This document shows, piece by piece, positions 1-8,776 of a stretch of DNA of 64,000 nucleotides. The stretch comes from Phycisphaeraceae bacterium (lineage in GTDB: Bacteria > Planctomycetota > Phycisphaerae > Phycisphaerales > Zrk34). The DNA is taken from assembly GCA_028282805.1 (NCBI GenBank), contig JANQHD010000009.1:62001-126000 (forward strand), given 5' to 3'. The notes under the pieces were generated by a model. That model saw only the letters and a program-made list of their open reading frames with translations, was not told the DNA's origin and did not search any database. A program made the translations under genes and the position numbers. How positions within the stretch are numbered: the first letter of the stretch is position 1; each line of letters starts with the position of its first letter.

Positions 1-829
1 CCAGGTAAGCATACGCCCGCCGCGCCACTTCCTCCGCGCTCGACGTGTACGGGTACAGTTCCACCGTCACAAATCCGTCGTACCCCACCGCGTCGAGCGC
101 CGCAAAGATTGCTGCGTAATCCATCGCCCCGTCGCCCGGCACCAGGTGCTGGTGCACACGGTTCGCCGCGATGTCTTCCAAATGAACATGGTTGATCACG
201 TCACGATGAGTCCGCAGCACCTCTGCCGGGTCTTCCCGCACGCAATAATGATGCCCCAGGTCGCAGTTCATCACCACCATCGGCTCATCGGCGAAGTAAC
301 CGCGTTTGAGCCGTTGAAACTGCTCGGCCGTTTCGATGAGCAAGCCCGGCTCTGGCTCCACGCCCAGCCACACCCCCACATCCCGCGCCACCGGCAGGCA
401 CGCCGCCAATCCCTCGGCGAACAAGTCGTACAACTCATCGACGTCGCGCCCCGTGTACGGCCCGCCGGGTTGCAGCGAAATGTGGTTGCCGCCGATCATC
501 GCCGTCAGTTCGATGGCCCGCTTCGTGTAATCGACCCGCCGCTGCCGCTCGGCCGGGTCGCCCTCGACCCACGTCGGGTGGTACGTGTCACCGCTCGCAA
601 AGCAAAACCCGGTAAACGCGTTGACGTTGCTCACCGTCAACCCGAGTTCGGCGATCAGTTCACCCAACTCACGAGCTTGCGCGTCGGTGAACGTATCGGC
701 CCGCATGTGTGGCGAATCGGCCATCACCTCGACGCCCGTGTAACCAATCTCGGCGATCACGCGCACCGCGTCGCTCACGGTCGTCTGCTTGAAAGCGTTG
801 GTTGAAAAAGCCAATCGGTCGAGGCGCAT
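1..829 (-). CDS. Sugar phosphate isomerase/epimerase family protein (partial, 3' end outside window)
   Basis: This gene runs off the left edge of the window, so only the first 276 codons are visible. The start is the ATG whose complement lies at 827-829 (MRLDRLAFSTNAFKQTT). The protein reads as a xylose-isomerase-like TIM barrel: MADSPHMRAD and NAFTGFCFASGD early, then a VGVWLGVEPEPG strand with a glutamate typical of metal binding, MNCDLGHHYC, a VINHVHLEDI strand and GDGAMDYAAIFAALDAVGYDGFVTVELYPY near the edge. Such enzymes isomerise or epimerise sugars using a divalent metal and are cytoplasmic. The substrate cannot be told. The ASCH gene ends five bases upstream on the same strand, so the two may be co-transcribed. 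Family assignment is confident; specific function is not. Confidence 0.85.
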   Translation of the reverse strand, partial: MRLDRLAFSTNAFKQTTVSDAVRVIAEIGYTGVEVMADSPHMRADTFTDAQARELGELIAELGLTVSNVNAFTGFCFASGDTYHPTWVEGDPAERQRRVDYTKRAIELTAMIGGNHISLQPGGPYTGRDVDELYDLFAEGLAACLPVARDVGVWLGVEPEPGLLIETAEQFQRLKRGYFADEPMVVMNCDLGHHYCVREDPAEVLRTHRDVINHVHLEDIAANRVHQHLVPGDGAMDYAAIFAALDAVGYDGFVTVELYPYTSSAEEVARRAYAYL

Positions 830-834
830 GGTGC

Positions 835-1524
835 TCACTGTCGCATACGAATCGGGCGGACGCGGAACGACCGCGCCCCCTCAGGCGTGAATTGTACCCG
901 GTCGCCCGCCCGGAGGCGTTGGGCGTTGAACCACGCGCCAAACCCCTTCCAGCGCAGCATCTTCTTGTTGCGGTCAAATCGTGGCTCAACGACCTCGCCG
1001 TCGGGCATGACCAGCGTCACCCCGCCCCGCGCCGGTAGTCGGTCAACCATCTTGCGTACGATCACGTAGTTGCTCCGCAGCGCCCCACCCGTCAGTTCCA
1101 CCTCGAACACGTCGTCGTTCACCCGCGCCTCGTCGTCGATCACGTACCACGCCTTCATGTGTTGCGTGCGGTAGGCCGGACGCTCCGTGCTGGGCTCGAC
1201 GTCACGCAACCAAGTCAGCGTCACGTAGCGCGTGCTGTTGCGTTTCTCGGTCCAATACGACTCGGGCGCACCGATCCATCGGTTGTAACGCTTGGCGATC
1301 TGGTCGATCTCCGCGGGGCTGTGCACCTCCGCCATGAGCACACGCGACACCACGGCCCTGGCCACGAACGGCCCCGCCGAGCGCTTGATGTGCACGCGAT
1401 CGCCGGGCTTGATCAGGCCGAACGGCGGGCACGGCGTGACCGTCAACCGGCTCTCGATGCGCTTGCGGCCGTCGAGGATCATGCGGTCGTACGGCGGTTG
1501 AACGATGGCGACGTGTCGCGTCAA
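835..1524 (-). CDS. ASCH-domain protein with C-terminal B3-like pseudobarrel region
   Basis: The open frame extends to 1845, but its upstream part runs antisense through scpB and has no domain character. I choose the TTG at 1524 because GGGGAG lies a few bases before it and the ASCH domain starts directly after (TRHVAIVQPPYDRMILDGRKRIESRL), giving 229 residues. ASCH domains are PUA-like beta barrels thought to bind RNA or nucleotides. The C-terminal third (GGVTLVMPDGEVVEPRF, then WKGFGAWFNAQRLRAGDRVQF) resembles the 'GW..F...N.L..GD.v.F' pattern of B3/EcoRII-N DNA-binding pseudobarrels; that part is my inference. It probably lies in an operon with the sugar isomerase and is divergent from scpB. 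Substrate and function are unknown. Confidence 0.75.
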   Translation of the reverse strand: MTRHVAIVQPPYDRMILDGRKRIESRLTVTPCPPFGLIKPGDRVHIKRSAGPFVARAVVSRVLMAEVHSPAEIDQIAKRYNRWIGAPESYWTEKRNSTRYVTLTWLRDVEPSTERPAYRTQHMKAWYVIDDEARVNDDVFEVELTGGALRSNYVIVRKMVDRLPARGGVTLVMPDGEVVEPRFDRNKKMLRWKGFGAWFNAQRLRAGDRVQFTPEGARSFRVRPIRMRQ

Positions 1525-1627
1525 ATCAGCTCCCCAAAAATGTGCTGGGCACGTCGAGCGTATCACACCACGCACCTGGCGCAAAGCCGCGCTCGCCGAC
1601 GCCCGAACCCATCGGTACAATGATCGC

Positions 1628-2197
1628 ATGACCGAACCCGAAACGAAAACCAACGCCCCTTCCATGGCCGCCACCGACCCGGCCGAGTTCGCCCGCTCCG
1701 TCGAAGCGGTGCTGATGACCGTCGACCGCCCGATCAACGCCGGAAAGGTCGCCGACGTGCTCGAGCTCGACTCGCCCAAACCCGTGAGCGAGGCGATCAA
1801 GCGGCTCAACGCCGAGTACGAGCAGACCAACCGATCCTTCCGCATCGAGCAGGTCGCCGGCGGGTATCAGATCCTCACCCTCGCCAAGTACAAGGACGCG
1901 CTCGGCCGGCTGCACAAAACCAAGGTCGACAACAAGCTCTCCCCCGCCGCGATGGAGACGCTCGCCATCGTCGCCTACCGCCAGCCCATCCTCCGGGCCA
2001 ACATCGAGGCGGTGCGCGGCGTGTCGAGCGGCGAGGTCCTGCGCAGCCTCATGGACCGCAACCTCATCAAGATCGTCGGCCGCGCCGAAGAGATCGGCCG
2101 ACCCATGCTCTACGGCACCACCAAGCGCTTCCTCGAAGTATTCGGCCTGGCCACCATCAAAGACCTACCCAAGGCCGAGGAGCTGGTCAAGCCATGA
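1628..2197 (+). CDS. scpB: Segregation and condensation protein B (ScpB)
   Basis: The product is 189 residues, normal for ScpB. It is the winged-helix subunit that binds the kleisin ScpA and SMC to form the chromosome-condensing complex. Two winged-helix modules are visible: FARSVEAVLMTVDRPINAGKVADVL with VSEAIKRLNAEYE in the first half, and LSPAAMETLAIVAYRQPILRANIEAVRG with RNLIKIVGRAEEIGRPMLYGTTKRFLEVFGL in the second, which is the family signature. An in-frame codon at 1505 would add 41 residues without domain character that cross the ASCH promoter region, so I take the ATG at 1628. The next gene overlaps its stop by four bases (ATGA), so the pair is probably translationally coupled. No scpA or smc lies in the window. 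Confidence 0.93.
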   Translation: MTEPETKTNAPSMAATDPAEFARSVEAVLMTVDRPINAGKVADVLELDSPKPVSEAIKRLNAEYEQTNRSFRIEQVAGGYQILTLAKYKDALGRLHKTKVDNKLSPAAMETLAIVAYRQPILRANIEAVRGVSSGEVLRSLMDRNLIKIVGRAEEIGRPMLYGTTKRFLEVFGLATIKDLPKAEELVKP

Positions 2198-2661
2198 CCC
2201 GCAACGCGCTGACATTGCTCGCCCTCACCGGGTGCTTGGCCGCGATCGGTTGCGACGGCTACGCGTTGCGCGGCCACGTGATCGAAGGGCTCCGCTCCTC
2301 GGTCAGCATCGTCGACGACGACGACCCGCGCCTGCACTCGCTCGGCCTGGCCGACGCGCACGTCGAACTGACCCTCGATCCCGACTCGCTCCGCCGCAAG
2401 CGCATCGGCTCGGTCTACACCGATTCCAACGGCTCGTTCGTCATGCCCATCGACGAGCTATTGCCCGGGTTCCTCCAGCACGAGGTCCGGCTGGTCGGCA
2501 GCGCCGAACGGCACAACAGCGCCGTCGAACACTTCATCCTGCCGGGCGCGAACAAGCGGGTGCTGATCGTCCTTGCCCCCGGGCGCAACACCTACCGCGA
2601 ACCCGTAGACGAGATACGCAGCGCCAAGCGAGCCGCCGAGCGCTACAAGCCTAAGGAATGA
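2194..2661 (+). CDS. Putative lipoprotein with carboxypeptidase-regulatory-like fold
   Basis: This 155-residue protein has a short hydrophobic N-terminus (ALTLLALTGCLAAIGCDGYALRG) with a lipobox-like cysteine near residue 20, so it is probably an exported lipoprotein. The middle part (LADAHVELTLDPDSLRRKRIGSVYTDSNGSFVMPID) looks like a carboxypeptidase-regulatory/CNA-B-type beta sandwich, where 'YTDSNGSF' is the typical turn. It overlaps the scpB stop by four bases and its 3' end overlaps the convergent DUF5107 gene by 19 bases. Its role is unknown; the coupling to scpB may be only a promoter arrangement. Confidence 0.75.
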   Translation: MTRNALTLLALTGCLAAIGCDGYALRGHVIEGLRSSVSIVDDDDPRLHSLGLADAHVELTLDPDSLRRKRIGSVYTDSNGSFVMPIDELLPGFLQHEVRLVGSAERHNSAVEHFILPGANKRVLIVLAPGRNTYREPVDEIRSAKRAAERYKPKE

Positions 2662-5600
2662 GCCTCACCCGCTTCACACATCAACGCCCGGTGCAAGCGT
2701 GCGCCGGCGTGGTCCGCCTGTTGCGCGATCACCTCGTCGAACGCGCGCTGCGCCAAATCGGTGTTGCCCAGGCCGAACTGCCCCAACGCCAACATGTACT
2801 CACAATGCATCCGGTTGCGTTGGTTCAGGTCGTCTTCGAACACCATGAAGTCCGGCAACGACACCGCGAAGTAATCCATCCGCACGTCGTCGTCGATGTG
2901 TTCGTTGCCGTAGGCGGTCAACCTGTTAAACACCGCTTGCGCCTCGCGCTCGCGGCCTAGCTTGCGCATCGCTAGGCCGATATAGAAGATCATGTCCGGC
3001 GGTGCGTCGTTGTAATACATCGCCGAGGCCGGTTCGGTTGAGCCGCGCGAGGCCGATTCGAAGCACGCACAAGCCTGGCCGTCGTTGCCGAGCTTCTCGT
3101 GTGCGCAACCCGCCCAGTAGTCGATCTGGTTTTCACGTGCCCCGGCGAGCTTTCCCTCGGCCAGGTTGGGCGGGTAGCTGCGGGCGCGGTCGAGCAAGGC
3201 GATCGCTCCACCCGGGTCGCCCGACACGATCTGTTGCCGGGCCAGTTCGACCAGCGCGATCTCGTACTGGCGGGTGCTCTTGCCCTCGCCGCCCTCCCAT
3301 GGGTGGAAATTACGCCTGGTCAGCAACGACAGCGCCCGCTCGTGCCGCCGGGTCAGGTTCAGCAGCGCCACGTACTCGACCGTCAGGTCGTCGCGGTCGG
3401 CCACAAGGCCCTCGTGCTTATCAAGCTGCGCCAACCTCTCTTCGATCGACAGGTTGATCTTCTTGTACAGCTGATCCAGCTCGAACAACACGCGCGAATC
3501 CGTCGGGTCCAATACGAACGCGGTCTCCAACGCCGAACGCGCCTTGTCCGCGTCTTGCTGCACGTTCATGTACGCCAAACCCAGGTTGCGGTGCGCCGTC
3601 GGGTACTGGTTGTCGAGTTCGACGCTGCGCTGCCACGCGGCGATCGCTTCGTCATGCCGGCGGTGGCCGTACCAGAAATTGCCCAGGTAGTACGGGGCGC
3701 GGGCGTCGGCGGGGTTGAGCTGCTGCGCAACCCGCAACGCCGGCACGCACTCGATGCGGTTCGGCGCACAGAACTCGGCTTTGGTCTTCGCCGCCGCCTC
3801 AAACGTCCGTCGAGCTGTTTCCGCATCGCCCCGTTGCGATTGCATCCAACCGAGGTAGTACCTCGCCATCGGGTTCGTATCGGGCGCACACTCGAGCAGC
3901 GCGACGGATTCATCGAATAGCCCCGCGTGGGCGTAATCGAGCGCGATTTCGATGTAAGTGTGCACGTTACCCCGGCTGTTTTCGGCGAATGAATCGTCGC
4001 CGCCGAGCAGCGCCCGCTCGTTGATCGCGCCGTAGTTGAACCGGTCACGCCGCAACGCCTCGGCCAACTCATCGCGGGCTGCATCGGCGTGCCCGAGCTT
4101 CCGCAGCAACGCGATCCGCAGGTGACGGGCCTGGTGATGGCTGGCGTTGCGCTCGATCGATTGCTCAGCGAGCGCTAGCGCTTCGTCGTAGCGGCCATCC
4201 CTACAGGCGATCCGCGCAAGTTCGAAATAAGCCGCGGGCTTCCACGCGTCGTTCCACACCGCCTTGTAGTAGGCGTCGAACGCATCGGCGTATCGCCCCT
4301 GCATCACCAGCGCCCGGCCGAGGTTGTAGTACGGCTCGCCGTCGTACGGGTTGGGGTTGCGCAGCGTCAGCCTTTCGATCGCCTTTCGGAAGTACGCTTC
4401 TGCCTTGTCGAACTTGCCGCGCCGGTACAGCAACAGGCCCATGGCGTTGTTGCAACGCGCATCGCCCGCGTCTCGACGGAGCGCTTCTTGGTAGTACGGC
4501 TCGGGCGTGTACGTCGCGTGTCGATACTGCTCAAGGTGTTGGCCGTTGAGGTATAACTCCTCGTTCGTCGCGATCTCCGCCGGGGCCTTTGCCGACGATG
4601 CGGGCGAAGGGGTGATCGGCTCCTCGTCGGGCAACGGCGTGTACTGCACGAGCACACGCTCGCCACGCATCACGCGCAACGTCAGTTCCTGTGCCGTCGC
4701 GTCGTCGGGCAGGGCCAGGTCGTGCGTCCAGGCGGTCTCCGGCGTGAGCTCGACTTCGCACGCGTGCAATAGCGTGCCATCGCCGACGCTTGACCGCGTC
4801 ACGGCGGGCAGGTTCATGTTCTTGTGGTTGTGCACGCGGACCGGGTTGGGCTCGCTACGCCACAGCTCGATCATTACCGCACCGGGGCTCGTAGCGTACA
4901 CGCCCATGCGTGCCAGGTTCCGTTCGACGTCGAGCTTGATCACGGCCTCGTTCGTGGCATTGGTCGCCACGCCGATCAGCTTGTAAGGCATGAACACCTG
5001 CGTAAACGTCTTTTCTTCACCGGGCATCAGCCATGAAAAATCGGGTTGGTTGTCGGTGAACGCGCCGCACATCAGCTCGATGTACGGGCCGTCGGTGTCG
5101 GTCAACTGCCGGTCCCACGCACACCCGAAGTCGCCGTTGCCCCAGGTCCACTGCTTCTTGCCGGGCACGAGGTGGTGGTTGGCCACGTGCATCATGCCCG
5201 CCTGTTTGCCGTGGTCGTAACAACCCACGAAGTCGAAGTCGGAGTGATACGCCATGTACGACGTCGGCACGGGGATGTTCTTGTACCGAGAGATGTCGGC
5301 GCCGGGCGCGTAGTCGACCTTGTAGTACTCACCGGTGGCGATGGGGAACGTGCTCACGTCGCGTTTGCCGTGATCCATGACCGCGTGCACGTCGGGCGGG
5401 AAGACCGACTGGTAGTCGTCGTTGACGTGTACCGCCGGGTTCGCCCACCACAAGAACGTCTGCGGCGACCCGGTGCGGTTGTAGAGCTTGACGCCGATCT
5501 CGAGGTACGCCTTGTCGGGGTGCAGTGTAAACCCGTGCATGCCCTTGGTGCGAAACATCTGCTCCAACTCGCTGCACCACACGGTGGCGCCGCCGTCGTC

Positions 5601-6020
5601 GTGTTTTTCGATCGACCAATCGACCGGCTCGTACGTGCTCGGGCGGTGGTGTTGCGGCCAGTTGAACTCGATACCGCCGGACACCCAGGGCCCTGTCAAA
5701 CCCACCAGCGCGGGCTTGATCACCCGGTTGTAATACACGAAGTGGTAGTCGATGGTCTTGTCGAGCGCCATCTGCACGCGCCCGCCGAGGTCGGGCAGGA
5801 TCATGATCTTCAGCCAACGGTTTTCCAGGAACAGCGCCGTGTGCGTGGCGTCTTCGACCTCGTCGTACACCTTGTCGATGACCGGGTGCGGGTATACCGC
5901 GCCACTCGAACCCTGATAGACACGCTTCTCGAGGAACATCGGGTTACGGTTGTGCGGGCCGATCCTGTAGGTCGGGATGGTGACCCGCTCGCTCCACGCT
6001 TGAACGCGCTTGTCGGTCAT
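2643..6020 (-). CDS. DUF5107 domain protein with long TPR array
   Basis: This is a very large protein (1125 residues) starting MTDKRVQAWSERVTIPTYRIGPHNRNPMF. Residues about 10-340 match the pattern of the DUF5107 family (LPDLGGRVQMALD, WVSGGIEFNWPQHHRP, VWCSELEQMFRTKGMHGFTLHPDKAYLEI), an aldose-epimerase/glycoside-hydrolase-like beta sandwich found next to carbohydrate genes. Residues about 480-1110 are a run of tetratricopeptide repeats (YYNLGRALVMQGRYADAFDAYYKAV; YYLGNFWYGHRRHDEAIAAWQRSVELD). No signal peptide is seen, so it is likely cytoplasmic. It is divergent from the AraC-type regulator at 6145 across 124 AT-rich bases, so that regulator is the obvious candidate controller. The family is believed to act on carbohydrate, but no reaction can be stated. 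Confidence 0.9.
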   Translation of the reverse strand: MTDKRVQAWSERVTIPTYRIGPHNRNPMFLEKRVYQGSSGAVYPHPVIDKVYDEVEDATHTALFLENRWLKIMILPDLGGRVQMALDKTIDYHFVYYNRVIKPALVGLTGPWVSGGIEFNWPQHHRPSTYEPVDWSIEKHDDGGATVWCSELEQMFRTKGMHGFTLHPDKAYLEIGVKLYNRTGSPQTFLWWANPAVHVNDDYQSVFPPDVHAVMDHGKRDVSTFPIATGEYYKVDYAPGADISRYKNIPVPTSYMAYHSDFDFVGCYDHGKQAGMMHVANHHLVPGKKQWTWGNGDFGCAWDRQLTDTDGPYIELMCGAFTDNQPDFSWLMPGEEKTFTQVFMPYKLIGVATNATNEAVIKLDVERNLARMGVYATSPGAVMIELWRSEPNPVRVHNHKNMNLPAVTRSSVGDGTLLHACEVELTPETAWTHDLALPDDATAQELTLRVMRGERVLVQYTPLPDEEPITPSPASSAKAPAEIATNEELYLNGQHLEQYRHATYTPEPYYQEALRRDAGDARCNNAMGLLLYRRGKFDKAEAYFRKAIERLTLRNPNPYDGEPYYNLGRALVMQGRYADAFDAYYKAVWNDAWKPAAYFELARIACRDGRYDEALALAEQSIERNASHHQARHLRIALLRKLGHADAARDELAEALRRDRFNYGAINERALLGGDDSFAENSRGNVHTYIEIALDYAHAGLFDESVALLECAPDTNPMARYYLGWMQSQRGDAETARRTFEAAAKTKAEFCAPNRIECVPALRVAQQLNPADARAPYYLGNFWYGHRRHDEAIAAWQRSVELDNQYPTAHRNLGLAYMNVQQDADKARSALETAFVLDPTDSRVLFELDQLYKKINLSIEERLAQLDKHEGLVADRDDLTVEYVALLNLTRRHERALSLLTRRNFHPWEGGEGKSTRQYEIALVELARQQIVSGDPGGAIALLDRARSYPPNLAEGKLAGARENQIDYWAGCAHEKLGNDGQACACFESASRGSTEPASAMYYNDAPPDMIFYIGLAMRKLGREREAQAVFNRLTAYGNEHIDDDVRMDYFAVSLPDFMVFEDDLNQRNRMHCEYMLALGQFGLGNTDLAQRAFDEVIAQQADHAGARLHRALMCEAGEAHSLGL

Positions 6021-6063
6021 GTCGCGACTCCGGCGGAGTGACGGTGCTCACATCGCCACATAC

Positions 6064-6138
6064 ATGGACGATACAATGAATTAAATACTAATTTTAGCGG
6101 TATTAAATGGATTTTATCGTATTTTTTATGGATAATAT
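6064..6138. promoter_or_regulatory. Candidate AraC-type operator: three phased direct repeats
   Basis: In the AT-rich gap between the divergent DUF5107 and AraC genes, the 11-mer ATGGAYRATAY occurs at 6064-6074 and 6128-6138, with a weaker copy (9/11) at 6107-6117. Start-to-start spacings are 43 and 21 bases, about four and two helical turns. AraC proteins typically bind such phased direct half-sites. A short inverted repeat (AATAC/GTATT at 6084-6088 and 6100-6104) lies between them. Binding is inferred, not shown. Confidence 0.4.
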
Positions 6139-6144
6139 CATTTC

Positions 6145-7053
6145 ATGGCATTCCCATCGTCGAACCCGGTCCGCCCCGAGGGTTTCCCCGGCCAACAGAT
6201 CGCCGTGCTGCCGGCGCGGGCGATCGATCGGCTCGCCGCTCACCCGGTCATCGCGGGGCTGTTGCCTTCGGCCGCGGGTTTCTTCCCGCGCGCCGCTGGG
6301 CACCTTGTCCTCCGCGAACGTGGCATTGACGAAGCCATCGTGATGCTCTGCACCGAAGGGCGCGGCTGGGTTGAAATCGACCAGCGCCGTCACGCCGTCG
6401 AATCAAACCAAACCGCGTGGATACCCACGGGCCTTGCCCATCGCTACGGTGCCGACGCCGACCAACCCTGGACATTGGCGTGGGTTCATTTGCGAGGCAA
6501 CCAGGTTGACGAATTGAGCCAGTGGCTGGGCTTCGATCACGCCAACTGCGTCGGGCCCTCGCCCAACTGCGGCGACCTGATCCCACTGGTCGATCGCATC
6601 GGTCACCGGCTGCGCCCGCCGTATCATGAAACCGACCTGTTGCTCGCGGCGACGCTGACCCGACAACTGCTGATCCAACTCAAGCGGCTGTGCGACGCCC
6701 CACGCGATCACCACCCCGACCTCGCCGAGCGCGTCCGCGCGACCGCCGACTGGATGCGTGAGCGGCTCGATCGGCCGATCCGCCTGGCGGAGCTGGCCGG
6801 CCGCGCCCAGCTTTCGGCATCGCGTTACAACGAGGTGTTCAAACAGATCTACAACTGCACACCAATGGCGTTTTGCACCGCGCAGCGCATCCGCAGCGCG
6901 TGCGACCTGTTCACAACCACCCCGCTCAAGGTGCACGAGGTCGCCCGGCGTGTCGGGTTTGACGACCCGCTCTATTTCTCTCGCGTGTTCAAGAAGGTGA
7001 TGGGCACTTCGCCCCGTGACTACCAGCGGTTTATACGCGGCGGGTCAACCTAA
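6145..7053 (+). CDS. AraC family transcriptional regulator
   Basis: The product is 302 residues, usual for a one-component AraC sugar regulator. The N-terminal half is a cupin-like ligand pocket (RGWVEIDQRRHAVESNQTAWIPTGLAHRYGADADQPWTLAWVHLRG). The last 100 residues hold the double helix-turn-helix domain: IRLAELAGRAQLSASRYNEVFKQIYNCTPMAFCTAQRIRSA, then KVHEVARRVGFDDPLYFSRVFKKVMGTSPRDYQR. It probably senses a sugar and activates the flanking carbohydrate genes (DUF5107 upstream and divergent; the ABC/GH30 operon downstream and convergent). No clear Shine-Dalgarno sequence precedes the ATG at 6145. Its last nine bases overlap the convergent small ORF at 7045. Confidence 0.93.
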   Translation: MAFPSSNPVRPEGFPGQQIAVLPARAIDRLAAHPVIAGLLPSAAGFFPRAAGHLVLRERGIDEAIVMLCTEGRGWVEIDQRRHAVESNQTAWIPTGLAHRYGADADQPWTLAWVHLRGNQVDELSQWLGFDHANCVGPSPNCGDLIPLVDRIGHRLRPPYHETDLLLAATLTRQLLIQLKRLCDAPRDHHPDLAERVRATADWMRERLDRPIRLAELAGRAQLSASRYNEVFKQIYNCTPMAFCTAQRIRSACDLFTTTPLKVHEVARRVGFDDPLYFSRVFKKVMGTSPRDYQRFIRGGST

Positions 7054-7377
7054 CGTCCACGACACGTGCCATCGGCGCACCTGTCGTCCCTCCAGCACTG
7101 ACTGCGGTTGCTTGACCGGGTCGACCTTGTTGTTCGCGAGGCTGATGCGGCGTTGCAACCGCAAGGGCATCGTTGCCAATGCGATCGATGTGGTGATGCA
7201 ACCCCGCGCGATGTCGTTTTCGTTCAACGCCCATCCACGAGCCCACACCTCGCCGTGATCGGGCAGGGTCACCCCGTCGAGTTCGCACGGCGCGACCTTG
7301 ACCTCGACGGCGTCGTTCATCAGACCGACTACGCCGAAGCCGTCGAGCCTTTCGTGGCCAACACGAACGTCAGCCAT
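7045..7377 (-). CDS. Small hypothetical protein coupled to the GH30 gene
   Basis: This 110-residue frame (MADVRVGHERLDGFGVVGLMNDAVEVKVAPCELDG...) begins inside the GH30 stop region as an ATGGCTGA overlap, the usual sign of translational coupling. It fills exactly the gap up to the end of the convergent AraC gene. I do not recognise the family. There is no signal peptide and no membrane segment. The overlap and fit support a real gene; the lack of a recognisable domain and open frames on the other strand argue for caution. It could also be the remnant of a longer gene. Confidence 0.45.
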   Translation of the reverse strand: MADVRVGHERLDGFGVVGLMNDAVEVKVAPCELDGVTLPDHGEVWARGWALNENDIARGCITTSIALATMPLRLQRRISLANNKVDPVKQPQSVLEGRQVRRWHVSWTLG

Positions 7378-8764
7378 CGCTATTCTTCAACAGAACCGTG
7401 GTGACGCTGCGCGGCGGCAGCAGCAGCGAATCACCCTTGATTTCGTGGGGGTTCAGGCTAACGGACGCGCTGGTCGTGTACGCCGCATCGACCTTCATGG
7501 CGGCGGCTTCGACACGCACGGGCCGCGGTTCCGTCGCGGCGTTGATGATCACGCACGCGACCCGCCGAGCGTCGGCCGAACGGAACGCCACGGTGCGCAA
7601 AGCCTCGCTGTTGTCAGCCGATGCGACGCGTACGGCGCCGGGGCGCACGAACCGGCTGAAGTTCGCCATCACCCACAGGCGCTTGGTCTCGGTGATCCTC
7701 CGGCTGCGCCTGTCGATGTAGATCAGGCCGTCGCGGAAATTGTACGGCGACACCGCGATCCACTTCTGCCACGACACGACGCGCCCCACGGTCAGGTCTT
7801 CGTACATGACCTGCGCCATGGTCAGCGCCGAGTCCATGCCGGTGTCGCGCCCACCCACCATCTCGCACCACTCGGTCATCGCGATCGGGAGCTGAGGCCG
7901 GCGGCGGTCGACGAGCGCCCGCAGCTGTCGGCGTTGCGCGGTGTCCGAGAAATACGAGTGCACCGCCAGCTGGTGCAGCGCCCCGGCGATCTCGTCGTCG
8001 TTCAATATCGCGCGCACGTAGTCGAGCGTCTGTTTGCCCCACTGGCCGGCCTCGGGGCCTTCCAGTTGCAGCGGGGCTTTGCGTGCATTGATCTCGCGGG
8101 CGACCGCTCGCAACACCTCGACGGTTTCGCCGACGGTGTAATGGCAGCCCTCCTGGTTGCGGTGGTCGCCGCCCCAGTTCCACTGCGGCTCGTTGATCGG
8201 TGAGAGCACCGCCCTTTCGAGTTCCAGTTGCTTACGCCAATGCTCGGCGATGTCCACGCAATAGGTGGCGAACGCCCCGTAGTTCTCCGGCGCGAGGTTG
8301 GACCCGCCGCCTTGCCCGCCGCTGGCGCTGCCGCTGACGGTCAGTCGTTCGGGCGGGCTGTTGACGAAGAACACGAACTGGTCGACGCCGCGCTGCCGCA
8401 CCTCGCGCATGATCCGCACGGCGTTGGCGTCCGCGGCCCAGTCGTACTCGCCGGGCGCGGTTTCGAACGTCTCGGTCTTCCGCCAGGGCATAGGTGTGAA
8501 CTGTTGCAAGCCGCCCCCGATGTTGTAGCGATAGATCGACAGGTGCGCGCCCTTGTCGGTGAACAGCAGGTCGAGCAGTTGGTCGCGTTCTTCCTTCGGC
8601 CAGCCGCCCACGCCCTGCGCCCACCACGCGCCCGAGGCACCGAAGCCATCGATCGTCTGGTAGGTTTTTAACGCGTCGATCGTGATGACCCGCTCGCTGG
8701 CGCAGGCGGGCGTCGCGGCGCAAAGACACACCACCATCAACATGCTGTTTAGTTTGTGAATCAA
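7370..8764 (-). CDS. Secreted glycoside hydrolase, GH30-like
   Basis: This is a 464-residue enzyme with a signal peptide (MLMVVCLCAATPACAS) and then the GH30 opening TYQTIDGFGASGAWWAQ. The catalytic pair of a retaining clan-A glycosidase is visible: the acid/base Glu at about residue 192 in SPINEPQWNW and the nucleophile Glu at about 298 in IAMTEWCEM. The C-terminal about 100 residues form the small beta-sandwich domain expected in GH30 (RVACVIINAATEPRPVRVE...SLLLPPRSVTTVLL). The family includes beta-1,6-galactanase/glucanase and xylanase; the substrate is not determinable. It is the fourth gene of the ABC transporter operon, so its products are probably imported by that transporter. Confidence 0.88.
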   Translation of the reverse strand: MIHKLNSMLMVVCLCAATPACASERVITIDALKTYQTIDGFGASGAWWAQGVGGWPKEERDQLLDLLFTDKGAHLSIYRYNIGGGLQQFTPMPWRKTETFETAPGEYDWAADANAVRIMREVRQRGVDQFVFFVNSPPERLTVSGSASGGQGGGSNLAPENYGAFATYCVDIAEHWRKQLELERAVLSPINEPQWNWGGDHRNQEGCHYTVGETVEVLRAVAREINARKAPLQLEGPEAGQWGKQTLDYVRAILNDDEIAGALHQLAVHSYFSDTAQRRQLRALVDRRRPQLPIAMTEWCEMVGGRDTGMDSALTMAQVMYEDLTVGRVVSWQKWIAVSPYNFRDGLIYIDRRSRRITETKRLWVMANFSRFVRPGAVRVASADNSEALRTVAFRSADARRVACVIINAATEPRPVRVEAAAMKVDAAYTTSASVSLNPHEIKGDSLLLPPRSVTTVLLKNSDG

Positions 8765-8776
8765 CGCGGCCTTTCC

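Noticed and set aside
1525-1845. N-terminal extension of the ASCH gene
   Set aside because: It lies antisense to scpB, has no domain character, and a TTG with a good ribosome site explains the start.
5046-6041. Long plus-strand frame opposite the DUF5107 gene
   Set aside because: It is the antisense shadow of a clearly conserved gene, rich in V, R, H and D as expected from complementary GC-rich codons.
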